Origin: Fen-999 sp041480065
GTDB taxonomy: Bacteria > Pseudomonadota > Gammaproteobacteria > Burkholderiales > Rhodocyclaceae
DNA: 64,000 nucleotides
Assembly (NCBI GenBank): GCA_041480065.1
Contig: JBGOZF010000002.1
Coordinates: forward strand, 62,001-126,000
Direction: 5' to 3'
The notes beneath the pieces are model-generated. The model did not search any database and was not told the origin of the DNA. It saw nothing but the letters and a program-made list of their open reading frames with translations. Of the stretch, positions 34,832 to 45,581 are shown one piece after another. The position numbers were made by a program, and so were the translations under genes. The stretch's first letter is position 1. Each line of letters opens with the position of its first letter.

Positions 34832-35758
34832 ATGAAGACCACCACCCTTGCTGCATTGATCCTGTTCGGCCTTGCCCAACCAGCGCTGGCGAACATCGAC
34901 ATCCAGTTCGACTACAGTTACGACACCAGCGGATTCTTTTCCACCCATAGCGATGGGCAAGCCGCGCTCAATGCCGCGGCCGCGGTATTCGAAAGCCGTC
35001 TGACCGATACCCTTGGATCGATCACTTCGGCCGGCGACAACCACTTCGGCACCATATTTTTCAATCCTGCCGATCCCAATAACGGCGCCGAGATACAGCT
35101 TTCAGATCAAAGTTTCGGCACCAACGTAATCCGCGTTTACATCGGCAGCTACAACTTTGGCGGCGGAACGCTCGGTGTCGGGGGCGCCGGCACTTATAGC
35201 TGCTCCGGCATAGGCGCGTTCTGTACCGCGGCAACCTGGGATCGCGGCCAAGGCAATACGACCAATCCGCACGCCGTGGACGTCGCCCCGTGGGGCGGCG
35301 CCATCACGTTCGACGCAAATACCACCTGGAACTTCGGTACCACGGCACCTGCCAACGGTGAATACGACCTCTACTCTGTCGCGGTTCACGAACTTGGCCA
35401 CGTGCTCGGCTTCGGCACTTCGGATTCGTTCAGTGCACATGTTTCCGGTTCCGGTTCCAGCCTCAAGTTCACCGGCAGCGCGGCCGGGACGGTGAATCTG
35501 GCCAACGATGCCCATTGGGCAGCTAACACCATGAGCATGGCCAACGGAGTGGCCCAGGAAGCCGCCATGACCCCATATATCGGCAGCGGCCAGCGAAAGT
35601 ACTTCACCGATCTGGACTTCGCGGCCTTGAAGGACATCGGCTGGCAGGTGACGGCAGTACCGGAAGCCGACACCTGGGCGATGTTCATCGTCGGACTCGG
35701 GCTGCTGGGTCTGGTCGCCCGTCGACGCCGGACCTATTCGCCGACGACCAGCCGGTAG
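34832..35758 (+). CDS. PEP-CTERM zinc metalloprotease (matrixin-like)
   Basis: The 308-residue protein has a signal peptide (cleavage near ALA-NIDI, about residue 20), a zinc site HELGHVLGFGTSD (about residues 188-200) of metzincin type, and a C-terminal PEP-CTERM tag: VPEADTW, a hydrophobic helix and RRRR. PEP-CTERM tags direct processing by exosortase in bacteria that make exopolysaccharide. The third zinc ligand would be Asp in place of the usual His/Asp; this is read from the motif only. Its 3' end overlaps kdpE by 25 bp in convergent orientation. Exosortase itself is not in the window. Confidence 0.85.
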   Translation: MKTTTLAALILFGLAQPALANIDIQFDYSYDTSGFFSTHSDGQAALNAAAAVFESRLTDTLGSITSAGDNHFGTIFFNPADPNNGAEIQLSDQSFGTNVIRVYIGSYNFGGGTLGVGGAGTYSCSGIGAFCTAATWDRGQGNTTNPHAVDVAPWGGAITFDANTTWNFGTTAPANGEYDLYSVAVHELGHVLGFGTSDSFSAHVSGSGSSLKFTGSAAGTVNLANDAHWAANTMSMANGVAQEAAMTPYIGSGQRKYFTDLDFAALKDIGWQVTAVPEADTWAMFIVGLGLLGLVARRRRTYSPTTSR

Positions 35759-36429
35759 CCGACGCCCGACTCCGTACGCAGGTGGCGGGGCCTGTTGGGG
35801 TCGGCCTCGAGCTTGCGCCGCAGCGAGGCCATGTACACGCGCAGGTAGTGGCTGTCCTCGGAGTGCCCCGGCCCCCACACCTCGTTGAGCAACTGGCGGT
35901 GGGTCAGCACCCGGCCGGCATTCGCGATCAGTTGCACCAGCAGGCGGTACTCGATCGGCGTCAGGTGCACTTCCTCGCCGCCGCGACTGACGACCCGCCG
36001 TGCGAGATCCACCTTCACGTCACCGAAACATGCCATAGGCTCATCCGGCCGTGAGCGCGCCACGCGTCGCAGCAGCGCACGCACGCGGGCCTGCAATTCG
36101 GCGATGGAAAACGGCTTGGTCAGGTAGTCGTCGGCGCCGGCATCGAGGGCCGCCACCTTGTCGCTCTCGTCGGCACGCGCCGACAGGATGAGAATCGGCA
36201 CGCCCGACCAGCTGCGAACATCGCGCACGACATCGACGCCATCGCGATCCGGCAGGCCGAGATCGAGAATGATGAGATCGGGCTTGCGCGTACCCGCCTC
36301 AATGAGACCGCGTTCGGCCGTTCCGGCCTCGAAGACGGCACAGCCTTCCGCTTCCAGGGCAGTACGCAGAAAACGCCGTATCTGTGCTTCGTCCTCGATG
36401 ACGACGATCGCGGGCACGGGTTCCATCAT
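35734..36429 (-). CDS. kdpE: KdpE response regulator
   Basis: The 231-residue OmpR-family regulator has a receiver domain (phospho-acceptor Asp in LIILDLGLPDRDG, about residue 54; Lys in DYLTKPFSIAEL) and a winged-helix domain (about residues 130-228, ending YRLVVGE). It would activate the kdp operon under potassium limitation after phosphorylation by KdpD. Its ATG overlaps the kdpD stop by four bases (ATGA), the usual kdpDE coupling. Confidence 0.95.
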   Translation of the reverse strand: MMEPVPAIVVIEDEAQIRRFLRTALEAEGCAVFEAGTAERGLIEAGTRKPDLIILDLGLPDRDGVDVVRDVRSWSGVPILILSARADESDKVAALDAGADDYLTKPFSIAELQARVRALLRRVARSRPDEPMACFGDVKVDLARRVVSRGGEEVHLTPIEYRLLVQLIANAGRVLTHRQLLNEVWGPGHSEDSHYLRVYMASLRRKLEADPNRPRHLRTESGVGYRLVVGE

Positions 36430-39098
36430 GCCTCCGCGGGTACCGACGGCGGTTCCCCGGCCGGCAGCGAGATGATGAACTGGGCGCCGCCTTGCGGCCG
36501 GTTTTCCGCGCGCACCGTGCCGTGGTGGACTTCGACGATGGCGCGGACAATCGCCAGGCCGAGGCCGACGCCGGCCACCGAGGATTCGTCCTGGCCGCGG
36601 GCAAACTTATCGAACAGCGCTTCCTCCTTGCCCACTGGAAGGCCAGGGCCGTTGTCGCCAACGATGATCTCCACGCGTTCGCCCAGATTGCGCGCCGAAA
36701 TGTCGATCTCGCTGCCCGCCGGCGTGTACTTGGCGGCGTTCTCGAACAGGTTGCAGAACACGCGCTCCATCAGGACGGCATCGAACTCCAGCAAAGGCAG
36801 GTCGGCCGGCAGGTCGATGCGCACGCGGTGGTGGGCGAGCGCGCCCGCGCGTGCCTGCAGCGCGACACCGACCACCTCTTCGAGTGGTTGCCATTCCCTC
36901 TTGAGCCTGACGCTGCCGCTTTCCAGCCGCGCCATGTCGAGCAGATTGTTGACCAGAGCGCCGGTGCGCAGCGCCTCTTCCCGGATTGCCTGGGCGATCT
37001 CGGCCTGTGCGTTTGGCAGTTCGGGTCCGGCCAGCGCGAGGGTCTCGGCCAGACCGGCCAGTGCCGTCAGCGGCGTGCGAAGATCGTGGGACAGCGCCGA
37101 CAGCAGTGAATTGCGCAGGCGCTCCGATTCCATGTGCACGAGTGCATCCTGGGCTACGGTGATGTAGTGCACGCGTTCGAGGCCGATGGCGATCAGGGTC
37201 GCACTGGTATCGAGCAGGCGCTGCTGTTCCGGGGTCAGCAACCAGCCCTGCTCGCGCGGGAGCAACACCAGCACGCCACGCGTGCGCATGGGCGCCTTCA
37301 ACGGCACGTAGAGCATGGGGGCCGACGGCAGCGTATCTGTCGACAGCCCGGCGCGCTCGCAATGATCGAAGGCCCAGCGCGCAATCCCCATGTCCGGGGC
37401 GACCTCCGGTTTGCTCGCGGCCGCCACAAGCTGGTCTTTAAGATCCAACAGCAGCAGTGACGAATCGGCGTTGAAGCCCTGGGCAACGAAGCGATCGGTG
37501 ATTTCGGTGATCTGCTCCACGGTCAATGCCGCCGAGAGTTCGCGCGCCATCTCGTAGAGGGCCGTGGTCCGCCGTTCCCGACTCTCGGCAATTGTCACCT
37601 GGAAGCGCAGTCCGGCGGTCAGTTGCCCGGTCGTAACCGCGACGACGAGCATGACAGCGAACGTCACCAGGTACTGCACGTCGCTGACGGCGAACGACAG
37701 ACGCGGCGGCACGAAGAAGAAGTCGAAGGCCGCAACGGACAGGATCGCGCCGAGCAGCGCCGGTCCGCGCCCCAGCTTGACCGCGATGAAGAACACCGCC
37801 ATCAGGAACAGCATGACGATGTTGGCGAGGTCGAGCAGGCCATGCAGCGGCGTCGCCGCGACCGTGACGGCCGCCACCGCCGCGACGGTGAGTCCATATG
37901 CATTCCAGTCGAGGTCTGCGGCGCGCGCCGACAACGCGTTCGTCGCGGCGGCCGCTGCGTCGGTTCCGGCATGGGCGACCTGGATGACATCAAGATCCGG
38001 CGCCTGGCGGCCGAGCCGGTAGGCAAAACCGAGGTCCCAGAACGGTCGCCTGTCGCGCCCAACCATGACTTTGCCGAGGTTATGCTGACGCGCATAGGCG
38101 ATGGCAACCTCTGCCGCATCCGGTCCCGAGAGTGTGGCCGTCAGTGCGCCGGCGTCCTGCGCCAGCTTGAGCATCTTCATCACCTGCGCTCGTTTCAGGT
38201 CCGGCAGTCGTTGCAGCTTGGGTGTCTCGACATAGATCGCATGCCAGGGCACCTCGAACTGCGCCGCCATGCGGGCCGCATTGCGGATCAGTTTCTCGCC
38301 TCCGCTGCCCGGCCCGACGCAGACCAGCAGCGACTCCTGGGTCGGCCACACCGTCACCACGGACTGCGTGCGCCGGTAGGCCAGCACATCCTCGTCGACG
38401 CGATCGGCCGTGCGGCGCAGCGATATCTCGCGCAGGGCAAGCAAATTGCCCTTGCGGAAGAAATTGGCCATTGCCCGCTCGGCCTGCTCGGGGATGTAGA
38501 CCTTGCCTTCCTTGAGGCGCTGAAGCAGTTCGTCCGGCGGCAGGTCGACCAGCACCACTTCGTCGGCAGCGTCGAAGACCTTGTCCGGCACCGTCTCCCA
38601 GATACGCGCGCCGGTGATGCCGCCGATGACGTCGTTGAGGCTGTCGAGGTGCTGTACGTTTACCGTCGTATAGACGTCGATGCCGGCAGCCAGCAGTTCC
38701 TCGATATCCTGCCAGCGCTTCGGATGCCGCGCACCGGGCGTATTGCTGTGCGCCAGTTCGTCCATCAGGATCAGTTCCGGCTTGCGTGCAAGCGCCGCAT
38801 CAAGATCGAATTCCGCCAGGGTATGGCCGCGGTACTCGATGTTGCACCGAGGCAGAATCTCCAGGCCTTGCGTCAACGCCACAGTCTCGGAACGACCGTG
38901 CGTTTCGACCACGCCGACCACCAGATCGACACCCTGCGCGACCAGGCCACGAGCGGCATTGAGCATGGCGTAGGTCTTGCCGACACCCGGACTGGCGCCA
39001 AAGAACACCTTCAGCTTGCCGCGCGCCGCCTTGGTCTGTTCCGCTTCCAGTTGCGCCAGCAAAGCATCGGGGTCGGGGCGGTCGCCGGCTTCGGCCAT
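36426..39098 (-). CDS. kdpD: KdpD osmosensitive potassium sensor kinase
   Basis: The 890-residue kinase has the N-terminal KdpD domain with Walker A GASPGVGKTYAML (about residues 34-46), a universal-stress-like domain (about 250-370), four membrane helices (about 395-495), a GAF-like domain, the phospho-acceptor histidine in SHDLRTPLTALAGL (about 665) and an HATPase domain with DNGPGLP. Length and order match KdpD. It starts at an ATG overlapping the stop of the CorA-like gene by one base. Confidence 0.95.
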   Translation of the reverse strand: MAEAGDRPDPDALLAQLEAEQTKAARGKLKVFFGASPGVGKTYAMLNAARGLVAQGVDLVVGVVETHGRSETVALTQGLEILPRCNIEYRGHTLAEFDLDAALARKPELILMDELAHSNTPGARHPKRWQDIEELLAAGIDVYTTVNVQHLDSLNDVIGGITGARIWETVPDKVFDAADEVVLVDLPPDELLQRLKEGKVYIPEQAERAMANFFRKGNLLALREISLRRTADRVDEDVLAYRRTQSVVTVWPTQESLLVCVGPGSGGEKLIRNAARMAAQFEVPWHAIYVETPKLQRLPDLKRAQVMKMLKLAQDAGALTATLSGPDAAEVAIAYARQHNLGKVMVGRDRRPFWDLGFAYRLGRQAPDLDVIQVAHAGTDAAAAATNALSARAADLDWNAYGLTVAAVAAVTVAATPLHGLLDLANIVMLFLMAVFFIAVKLGRGPALLGAILSVAAFDFFFVPPRLSFAVSDVQYLVTFAVMLVVAVTTGQLTAGLRFQVTIAESRERRTTALYEMARELSAALTVEQITEITDRFVAQGFNADSSLLLLDLKDQLVAAASKPEVAPDMGIARWAFDHCERAGLSTDTLPSAPMLYVPLKAPMRTRGVLVLLPREQGWLLTPEQQRLLDTSATLIAIGLERVHYITVAQDALVHMESERLRNSLLSALSHDLRTPLTALAGLAETLALAGPELPNAQAEIAQAIREEALRTGALVNNLLDMARLESGSVRLKREWQPLEEVVGVALQARAGALAHHRVRIDLPADLPLLEFDAVLMERVFCNLFENAAKYTPAGSEIDISARNLGERVEIIVGDNGPGLPVGKEEALFDKFARGQDESSVAGVGLGLAIVRAIVEVHHGTVRAENRPQGGAQFIISLPAGEPPSVPAEA

Positions 39099-40750
39099 CA
39101 GTGGTCTTTCTTCGTATGGAACACCCGCCCCAGCGCAGCCAGCTTGGCGCGAAAACCGAGACGCTCATCCGAAATCGCCTCAAGGAAGTCTGACAATGGT
39201 CTCGACCGGGCCACCGAGAAGAAGGTGAGCACCATGACGACAGCCATGACGACGAAGAAGTAGAGCAGTCGCTCGCTCGACGGCCGATCGGCCAGCGCCA
39301 ACAGGTTCATGCCGAAATAGCCCGTGGTGACGGTGCCGATCAGGCCCAGCACTGTGATCACGGTGAGCCTCACCACCGTATTCGACTGCCGGCGCTGCAC
39401 GTCGCTGTCCAGGTATTGGCTCATGTCCTGCAGCTCATCCTTCACTTCTTCATAGAGCGTCTTGTTGTCGAGGCGCTCGGTGAGGAATCGGTAGATGGCC
39501 TGAACGTGGGCACGCTCGGAGACCTCGTGGAACCAGTAGCGGTGCGTGAAACGCAGGAATGCCTCGAAGCTGTCGTGAATTCGCCTGCGGAAGCGACGCA
39601 CCGAGCTGGGTTGCCGGATGTCGAGATCGTGAATCGCGTCTACCAGACGATCGGAAAACACCAGCAAGGCCGCCCGATGGAAATGGGCAATCACGAACAG
39701 CAGGAAATACTGATGCCGGAATTGCGCCAGAATGCCGCGCTGGTCATCACGGAAATACGCTGCGCGCGCATCGCCGACGACGATGAAGGCGCGACCGGTG
39801 CACAGGAAGCGGGTATTGGGCCCCGCCTCGGTATCGGTCCAGTAGCGGTCGTAGCAATAGCGGCGCTCGAACTCCGTGACATCCGCATCCTGCATCGGCA
39901 GCGCTTCGTCGGGGTGCAGCGAGGCGATCAGGCCCAGCCGCAGCCACTCCTCGCGGCTGATGCTGCGCGGATCGTCGATGGCCAGATAGGCCATGGACGG
40001 CATGCGGTGATATTCGATCTGCCGGTAGCGCAGATCGCCCGGCTCCTCCGATGGATCGAGCGCCAGAGGCCGCAGCAGGAACGCCCAGTGCGAAGACAGG
40101 CACGCCGCCCGGTGCTGGCAGGTGAAGGAAAGAAACCTGGCGCGATCAGCCACGTCCGATATCGCCAGCACATGGCCGTCGGCTGCCAGCCACTCGGTGC
40201 GATAGGCGTTGTGCACCCCTTGACCGGATTCATCCCAGGCGGTCGGGTAGGCTCGCCCGAAGCGGTAGAGCACCTCGAGTACGGTGGCCAGAGGCAGGTC
40301 GTCGGCAAACACCTCGACGCTGAGCAAGGCGACGTCCACGTCGTCGAAAAAGCTGAGCCGGACATGATCCACCGACAGCAGGATAGGTTCGTCACCCTCG
40401 TGCAAGGTCAAACGCAGGCCGGCGATGTCGTGCCGCCCGAAGGTCTTGAGCGCGGAGTCGCCCGGCGGATCGTCGCTGCGCGCCGTGATCCCGCTGCGGC
40501 ACTCGCCATAGATGAAGCGCTGGACATAGGGCAGGAAGGCGACGAACTCCTTGTAGCTTCTTTCCTTGAAGTCCCCTCGCCCGGCATCGCATTCGTCCGT
40601 GACGCGCGTCCAGACTCCATCGGCGTTGCACTTCTCCAGCAGTTCGCAATACGCCGGCGCATTCTCGTCTTCTTCACTCGGCGGCATCAGTTGAAGCGGC
40701 CAGACCAGGCTTTGGCGAAAGTGGCGTACGGTGCGGGAAGAGGTGGTCAT
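39098..40750 (-). CDS. CorA-like membrane protein inserted in the kdp operon
   Basis: The 550-residue protein ends in two membrane helices (about 465-490 and 500-520) with GYFGMN at the end of the first, the GMN signature of CorA/MIT divalent-cation channels. The N-terminal 450 residues, acidic and partly helical, form a cytoplasmic domain longer than that of classic CorA (about 316 residues in total). It lies between kdpC and kdpD, 47 bp after kdpC and overlapping kdpD by one base, so it is expressed with the potassium system. Metal or potassium-linked transport or a regulatory role is possible; the ion cannot be inferred. Confidence 0.7.
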   Translation of the reverse strand: MTTSSRTVRHFRQSLVWPLQLMPPSEEDENAPAYCELLEKCNADGVWTRVTDECDAGRGDFKERSYKEFVAFLPYVQRFIYGECRSGITARSDDPPGDSALKTFGRHDIAGLRLTLHEGDEPILLSVDHVRLSFFDDVDVALLSVEVFADDLPLATVLEVLYRFGRAYPTAWDESGQGVHNAYRTEWLAADGHVLAISDVADRARFLSFTCQHRAACLSSHWAFLLRPLALDPSEEPGDLRYRQIEYHRMPSMAYLAIDDPRSISREEWLRLGLIASLHPDEALPMQDADVTEFERRYCYDRYWTDTEAGPNTRFLCTGRAFIVVGDARAAYFRDDQRGILAQFRHQYFLLFVIAHFHRAALLVFSDRLVDAIHDLDIRQPSSVRRFRRRIHDSFEAFLRFTHRYWFHEVSERAHVQAIYRFLTERLDNKTLYEEVKDELQDMSQYLDSDVQRRQSNTVVRLTVITVLGLIGTVTTGYFGMNLLALADRPSSERLLYFFVVMAVVMVLTFFSVARSRPLSDFLEAISDERLGFRAKLAALGRVFHTKKDH

Positions 40751-40797
40751 AGTGCGCGCAGTTTATCCTCTTCCGGTTGGCATCACGGAGGCCACGG

Positions 40798-41376
40798 TCA
40801 CTTCGACGTCACTCGATCCAGGGCAAGGTTGAGGCACAGAGCGCTGACCCGAGGCTCGCCCAGGAAGCCCAACTGGCGCCCTTCCGTGCAATCGTCGATC
40901 AGTTTGCCGACAGCGGCCAGGGCCAGGCCGCGAACGCGTCCGATCCGCGGCGCCTGCCAACGGGCGGCGGCAGGGCTGATGTGCGGATCCAGCCCGCTGG
41001 CGGAGGTCGTGACCAGGTCAACGGGGATCGGTGCGCTCTGTGTCGGGTCGGACGACTTCAGGGCTTCGATGCGGTTCTTGACCGCATCCTCAAGCGCCGG
41101 ATTCAATGGCCCCAGGTTCGAACCGCTGGACGCGCCCGCGTTGTAGGGCATGGGCGCCGTTGCCGACGGCCGGCCCCAGAAGTACTTCGGGTCCGAGAAC
41201 GGCTGGCCGATCAGCTTCGATCCGACCACCTTGCCGTCCTTCTCGATCAGGCTGCCGTTGGCTTGCGACTTGAACAACAACTGGGCGATGCCGGTCACCA
41301 GGGCCGGGTAGCCGGCACCGGTGACGAGCGTCAGCACCAGCAGCATCAGCAGGGCGGGTTTGAGTTCCTTGAGCAT
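40798..41376 (-). CDS. kdpC: potassium-transporting ATPase subunit C
   Basis: The 192-residue protein has one N-terminal membrane helix (about residues 7-30) and the typical KdpC stretches GSKLIGQPFSDPKYFWGRPS and DLVTTSASGLDPHISPAAA. It stabilises the KdpFABC complex. It lies 11 bp after kdpB. Confidence 0.96.
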   Translation of the reverse strand: MLKELKPALLMLLVLTLVTGAGYPALVTGIAQLLFKSQANGSLIEKDGKVVGSKLIGQPFSDPKYFWGRPSATAPMPYNAGASSGSNLGPLNPALEDAVKNRIEALKSSDPTQSAPIPVDLVTTSASGLDPHISPAAARWQAPRIGRVRGLALAAVGKLIDDCTEGRQLGFLGEPRVSALCLNLALDRVTSK

Positions 41377-41387
41377 GACGGACTTCC

Positions 41388-43463
<2,076 letters not shown>

Positions 43464-43473
43464 AATGCTCTCC

Positions 43474-45258
43474 TCAATGGGCACCAGTCATCTGCAAGTG
43501 CTCGACGATGGGACCGAGAGCAAGTGCAGGCAGGAATGTCAGGGCGCCGACGACGATGACCGTAGTGATCAGCAGCACGACGAACAGCGGCGTATGCGTC
43601 GGCAGCGTGCCGGCCGAAGGCGGGATGATCTTCTTCGCCGCCAGCGCGCCGGCAATCGCCAGCACCGGCACCATGAGCCAATAGCGCGCCATCAGCATTG
43701 CGAAGCCCAATGCGGTGTTGTAGAAGGGCGCATTCGCCGAGAGGCCGCCGAATGCACTGCCGTTGTTGTTGCCGGCCGACGAAAATGCGTAGAGGATCTC
43801 GGAGAAACCATGGACTCCGGGGTTGGCGATGGCGGCCCGGCCGACATCCAGCGTCACGGCCACAGCCGTGCCCACCAGTACCACCAGGGGCGGCACAAGG
43901 ATAACAACGGCGGCCATCTTCATCTCGAAGGCCTCGATCTTCTTGCCCAGGTACTCCGGTGTGCGGCCGATCATCAGTCCGGCGATGAACACGGCGACGA
44001 TGGCAAAGACGATCATGCCGTAGAGGCCGGAACCAACGCCGCCGTAAATGACCTCGCCCAGTTGTATCAGCCACATGGGTACCAGGCCGCCCAGCGGCGT
44101 GAAGGAATCATGCATGGCGTTCACCGAGCCATTGGAAGCGGCGGTGGTCGCGGTGGCCCACAGCGCGGAATTGGCAATGCCAAAGCGTGTCTCCTTGCCT
44201 TCCATGTTGCCGCCGGCCTGCGCGTCAGATGCCTGCGTGGCCAGCCCAAGCCGGTCGAACATCGGATTGCCCGACTGCTCGGCGCCGACACAGAGCGCCA
44301 GCAGCGCAATGAAGATGAGTGTCATCGCCGCGAGGATGGCGGCGCCGTGGCGCATGTCGCCGACGAACTTGCCGAAGGTGAAGCACAGGGCGGCCGGAAT
44401 GATCAGGATGGACAACAGTTCCAAGAAGTTGGCCAGCGGCGTCGGATTTTCCAGCGGGTGCGCGGAATTGACGTTGAAGAAGCCACCGCCGTTGGTGCCC
44501 AGTTGCTTGATGGCGACCTGTGAGGCAGCCGGGCCGACGGCGATGGTCTGCTCGGTGGCAGTGACCTTCTCCGTGACCGGCCTGACTTCTGACCCCGTCC
44601 CGGCCTGGTCGAACTCCACGGGCTGCAGCAGTTGTGCCGTCACATGGGGCGAGAAGGTCTGCACCACGCCCTGGCCGACCAAAGCTACCGACAACGCCAG
44701 AGACAGCGGCAGCAAGATGTAGAGCGTCGAGCGAACGAGATCGACCCAGAAATTGCCGATGCCGTTCGCTTCGCGGCGAACAAAGCCGCGCATCAGCGCC
44801 ACCAGCACGGCCATGCCCGAGGCGGCGGAAACGAAGTTCTGCACCGTCAAGCCCAGCATCTGGGTCAGGTAGCTCATCGTGCTTTCGCCAGCGTAGCCTT
44901 GCCAGTTCGTGTTGGTGGCAAAGCTGACCGCCGTGTTGAAGGCGGAGTCGGCGCTGGGCGCCGCGAGCGTCTCCGGATTCAGCGGCAGCCAGACTTGCAG
45001 CCGTTGCAAGGCATAGACGGCTAGAACGCAGATCAGGTTGAAGGCCAACACCGCGAAGGCGTAGCGGGTCCAGGACATGTCTTCGTCCGCGTTCACGCCA
45101 CAAAGCCGGTAGATGCCCCGCTCCACCGGCCTGAGCCAGCGCACGGCACGGGGCAAATCGTCGCCGTAGACACGGGCCATGTAGAGACCAAGCGGCCAGC
45201 CGAGCCCGATCAGGGCAATCAGATAGAACGCCAGCTGCAAAGTACCGTTGGCAGTCAC
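43474..45258 (-). CDS. kdpA: potassium-transporting ATPase subunit A
   Basis: The 594-residue channel-like subunit has about ten helices and the KdpA selectivity-filter type loops (TNTNWQGYAGESTMSYL, GTNGGGFFNVNSAHPLENPT, AGNNNGSAFGGLSAN). It starts with GTG overlapping the kdpF stop (GTGA). It selects and conducts potassium in the KdpFABC complex. Confidence 0.96.
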   Translation of the reverse strand: MTANGTLQLAFYLIALIGLGWPLGLYMARVYGDDLPRAVRWLRPVERGIYRLCGVNADEDMSWTRYAFAVLAFNLICVLAVYALQRLQVWLPLNPETLAAPSADSAFNTAVSFATNTNWQGYAGESTMSYLTQMLGLTVQNFVSAASGMAVLVALMRGFVRREANGIGNFWVDLVRSTLYILLPLSLALSVALVGQGVVQTFSPHVTAQLLQPVEFDQAGTGSEVRPVTEKVTATEQTIAVGPAASQVAIKQLGTNGGGFFNVNSAHPLENPTPLANFLELLSILIIPAALCFTFGKFVGDMRHGAAILAAMTLIFIALLALCVGAEQSGNPMFDRLGLATQASDAQAGGNMEGKETRFGIANSALWATATTAASNGSVNAMHDSFTPLGGLVPMWLIQLGEVIYGGVGSGLYGMIVFAIVAVFIAGLMIGRTPEYLGKKIEAFEMKMAAVVILVPPLVVLVGTAVAVTLDVGRAAIANPGVHGFSEILYAFSSAGNNNGSAFGGLSANAPFYNTALGFAMLMARYWLMVPVLAIAGALAAKKIIPPSAGTLPTHTPLFVVLLITTVIVVGALTFLPALALGPIVEHLQMTGAH

Positions 45259-45347
45259 GAGAAGTCCTCCGGATAGAACAGGACAGCCACGAGATAGATG
45301 AACACACCCACCGTGGCGATCAATGCGATCAGATAGAGCAGGTCCAT
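45255..45347 (-). CDS. kdpF: KdpF small subunit
   Basis: A 30-residue single-helix peptide (starts MDLLYLIALIATVGVFIYLV, ends YPEDFS) directly precedes kdpA and overlaps its GTG by four bases. Length, composition and position match KdpF, which stabilises the complex. Confidence 0.88.
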   Translation of the reverse strand: MDLLYLIALIATVGVFIYLVAVLFYPEDFS

Positions 45348-45436
45348 CAGCGCCTCCGCAGCTTCTCGAAGAAGGGAATCAGAGCGGCAGTGACCGCGAA
45401 GAAGCCGACGACCAACGCGATATAGAGCAGGTCCAT
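45347..45436 (-). CDS. 29-residue kdp-leader membrane peptide
   Basis: This peptide begins MDLLYIALVVGFFAVTAALI and ends EKLRRR. Its stop shares one base with the kdpF start (TGATG), and its first five residues equal those of KdpF, so it may be a divergent duplicate. It has one hydrophobic helix and a basic cytoplasmic end. GGAGACGTC precedes the ATG. It would be the first gene of the kdp operon; function unknown. Confidence 0.6.
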   Translation of the reverse strand: MDLLYIALVVGFFAVTAALIPFFEKLRRR

Positions 45437-45581
45437 GACGTCTCCATGCAAAGTGGGAATCTCACGCCACCGACTATAGACAAGGCGCCATCAAAGCCCA
45501 GACAAGATTTGCCGGCCGGGCATCAAGAAAACGCTAAAATCGCGTCCGCAACCCCGCTTCCGGACTCCCGGTAAGAGAAAA

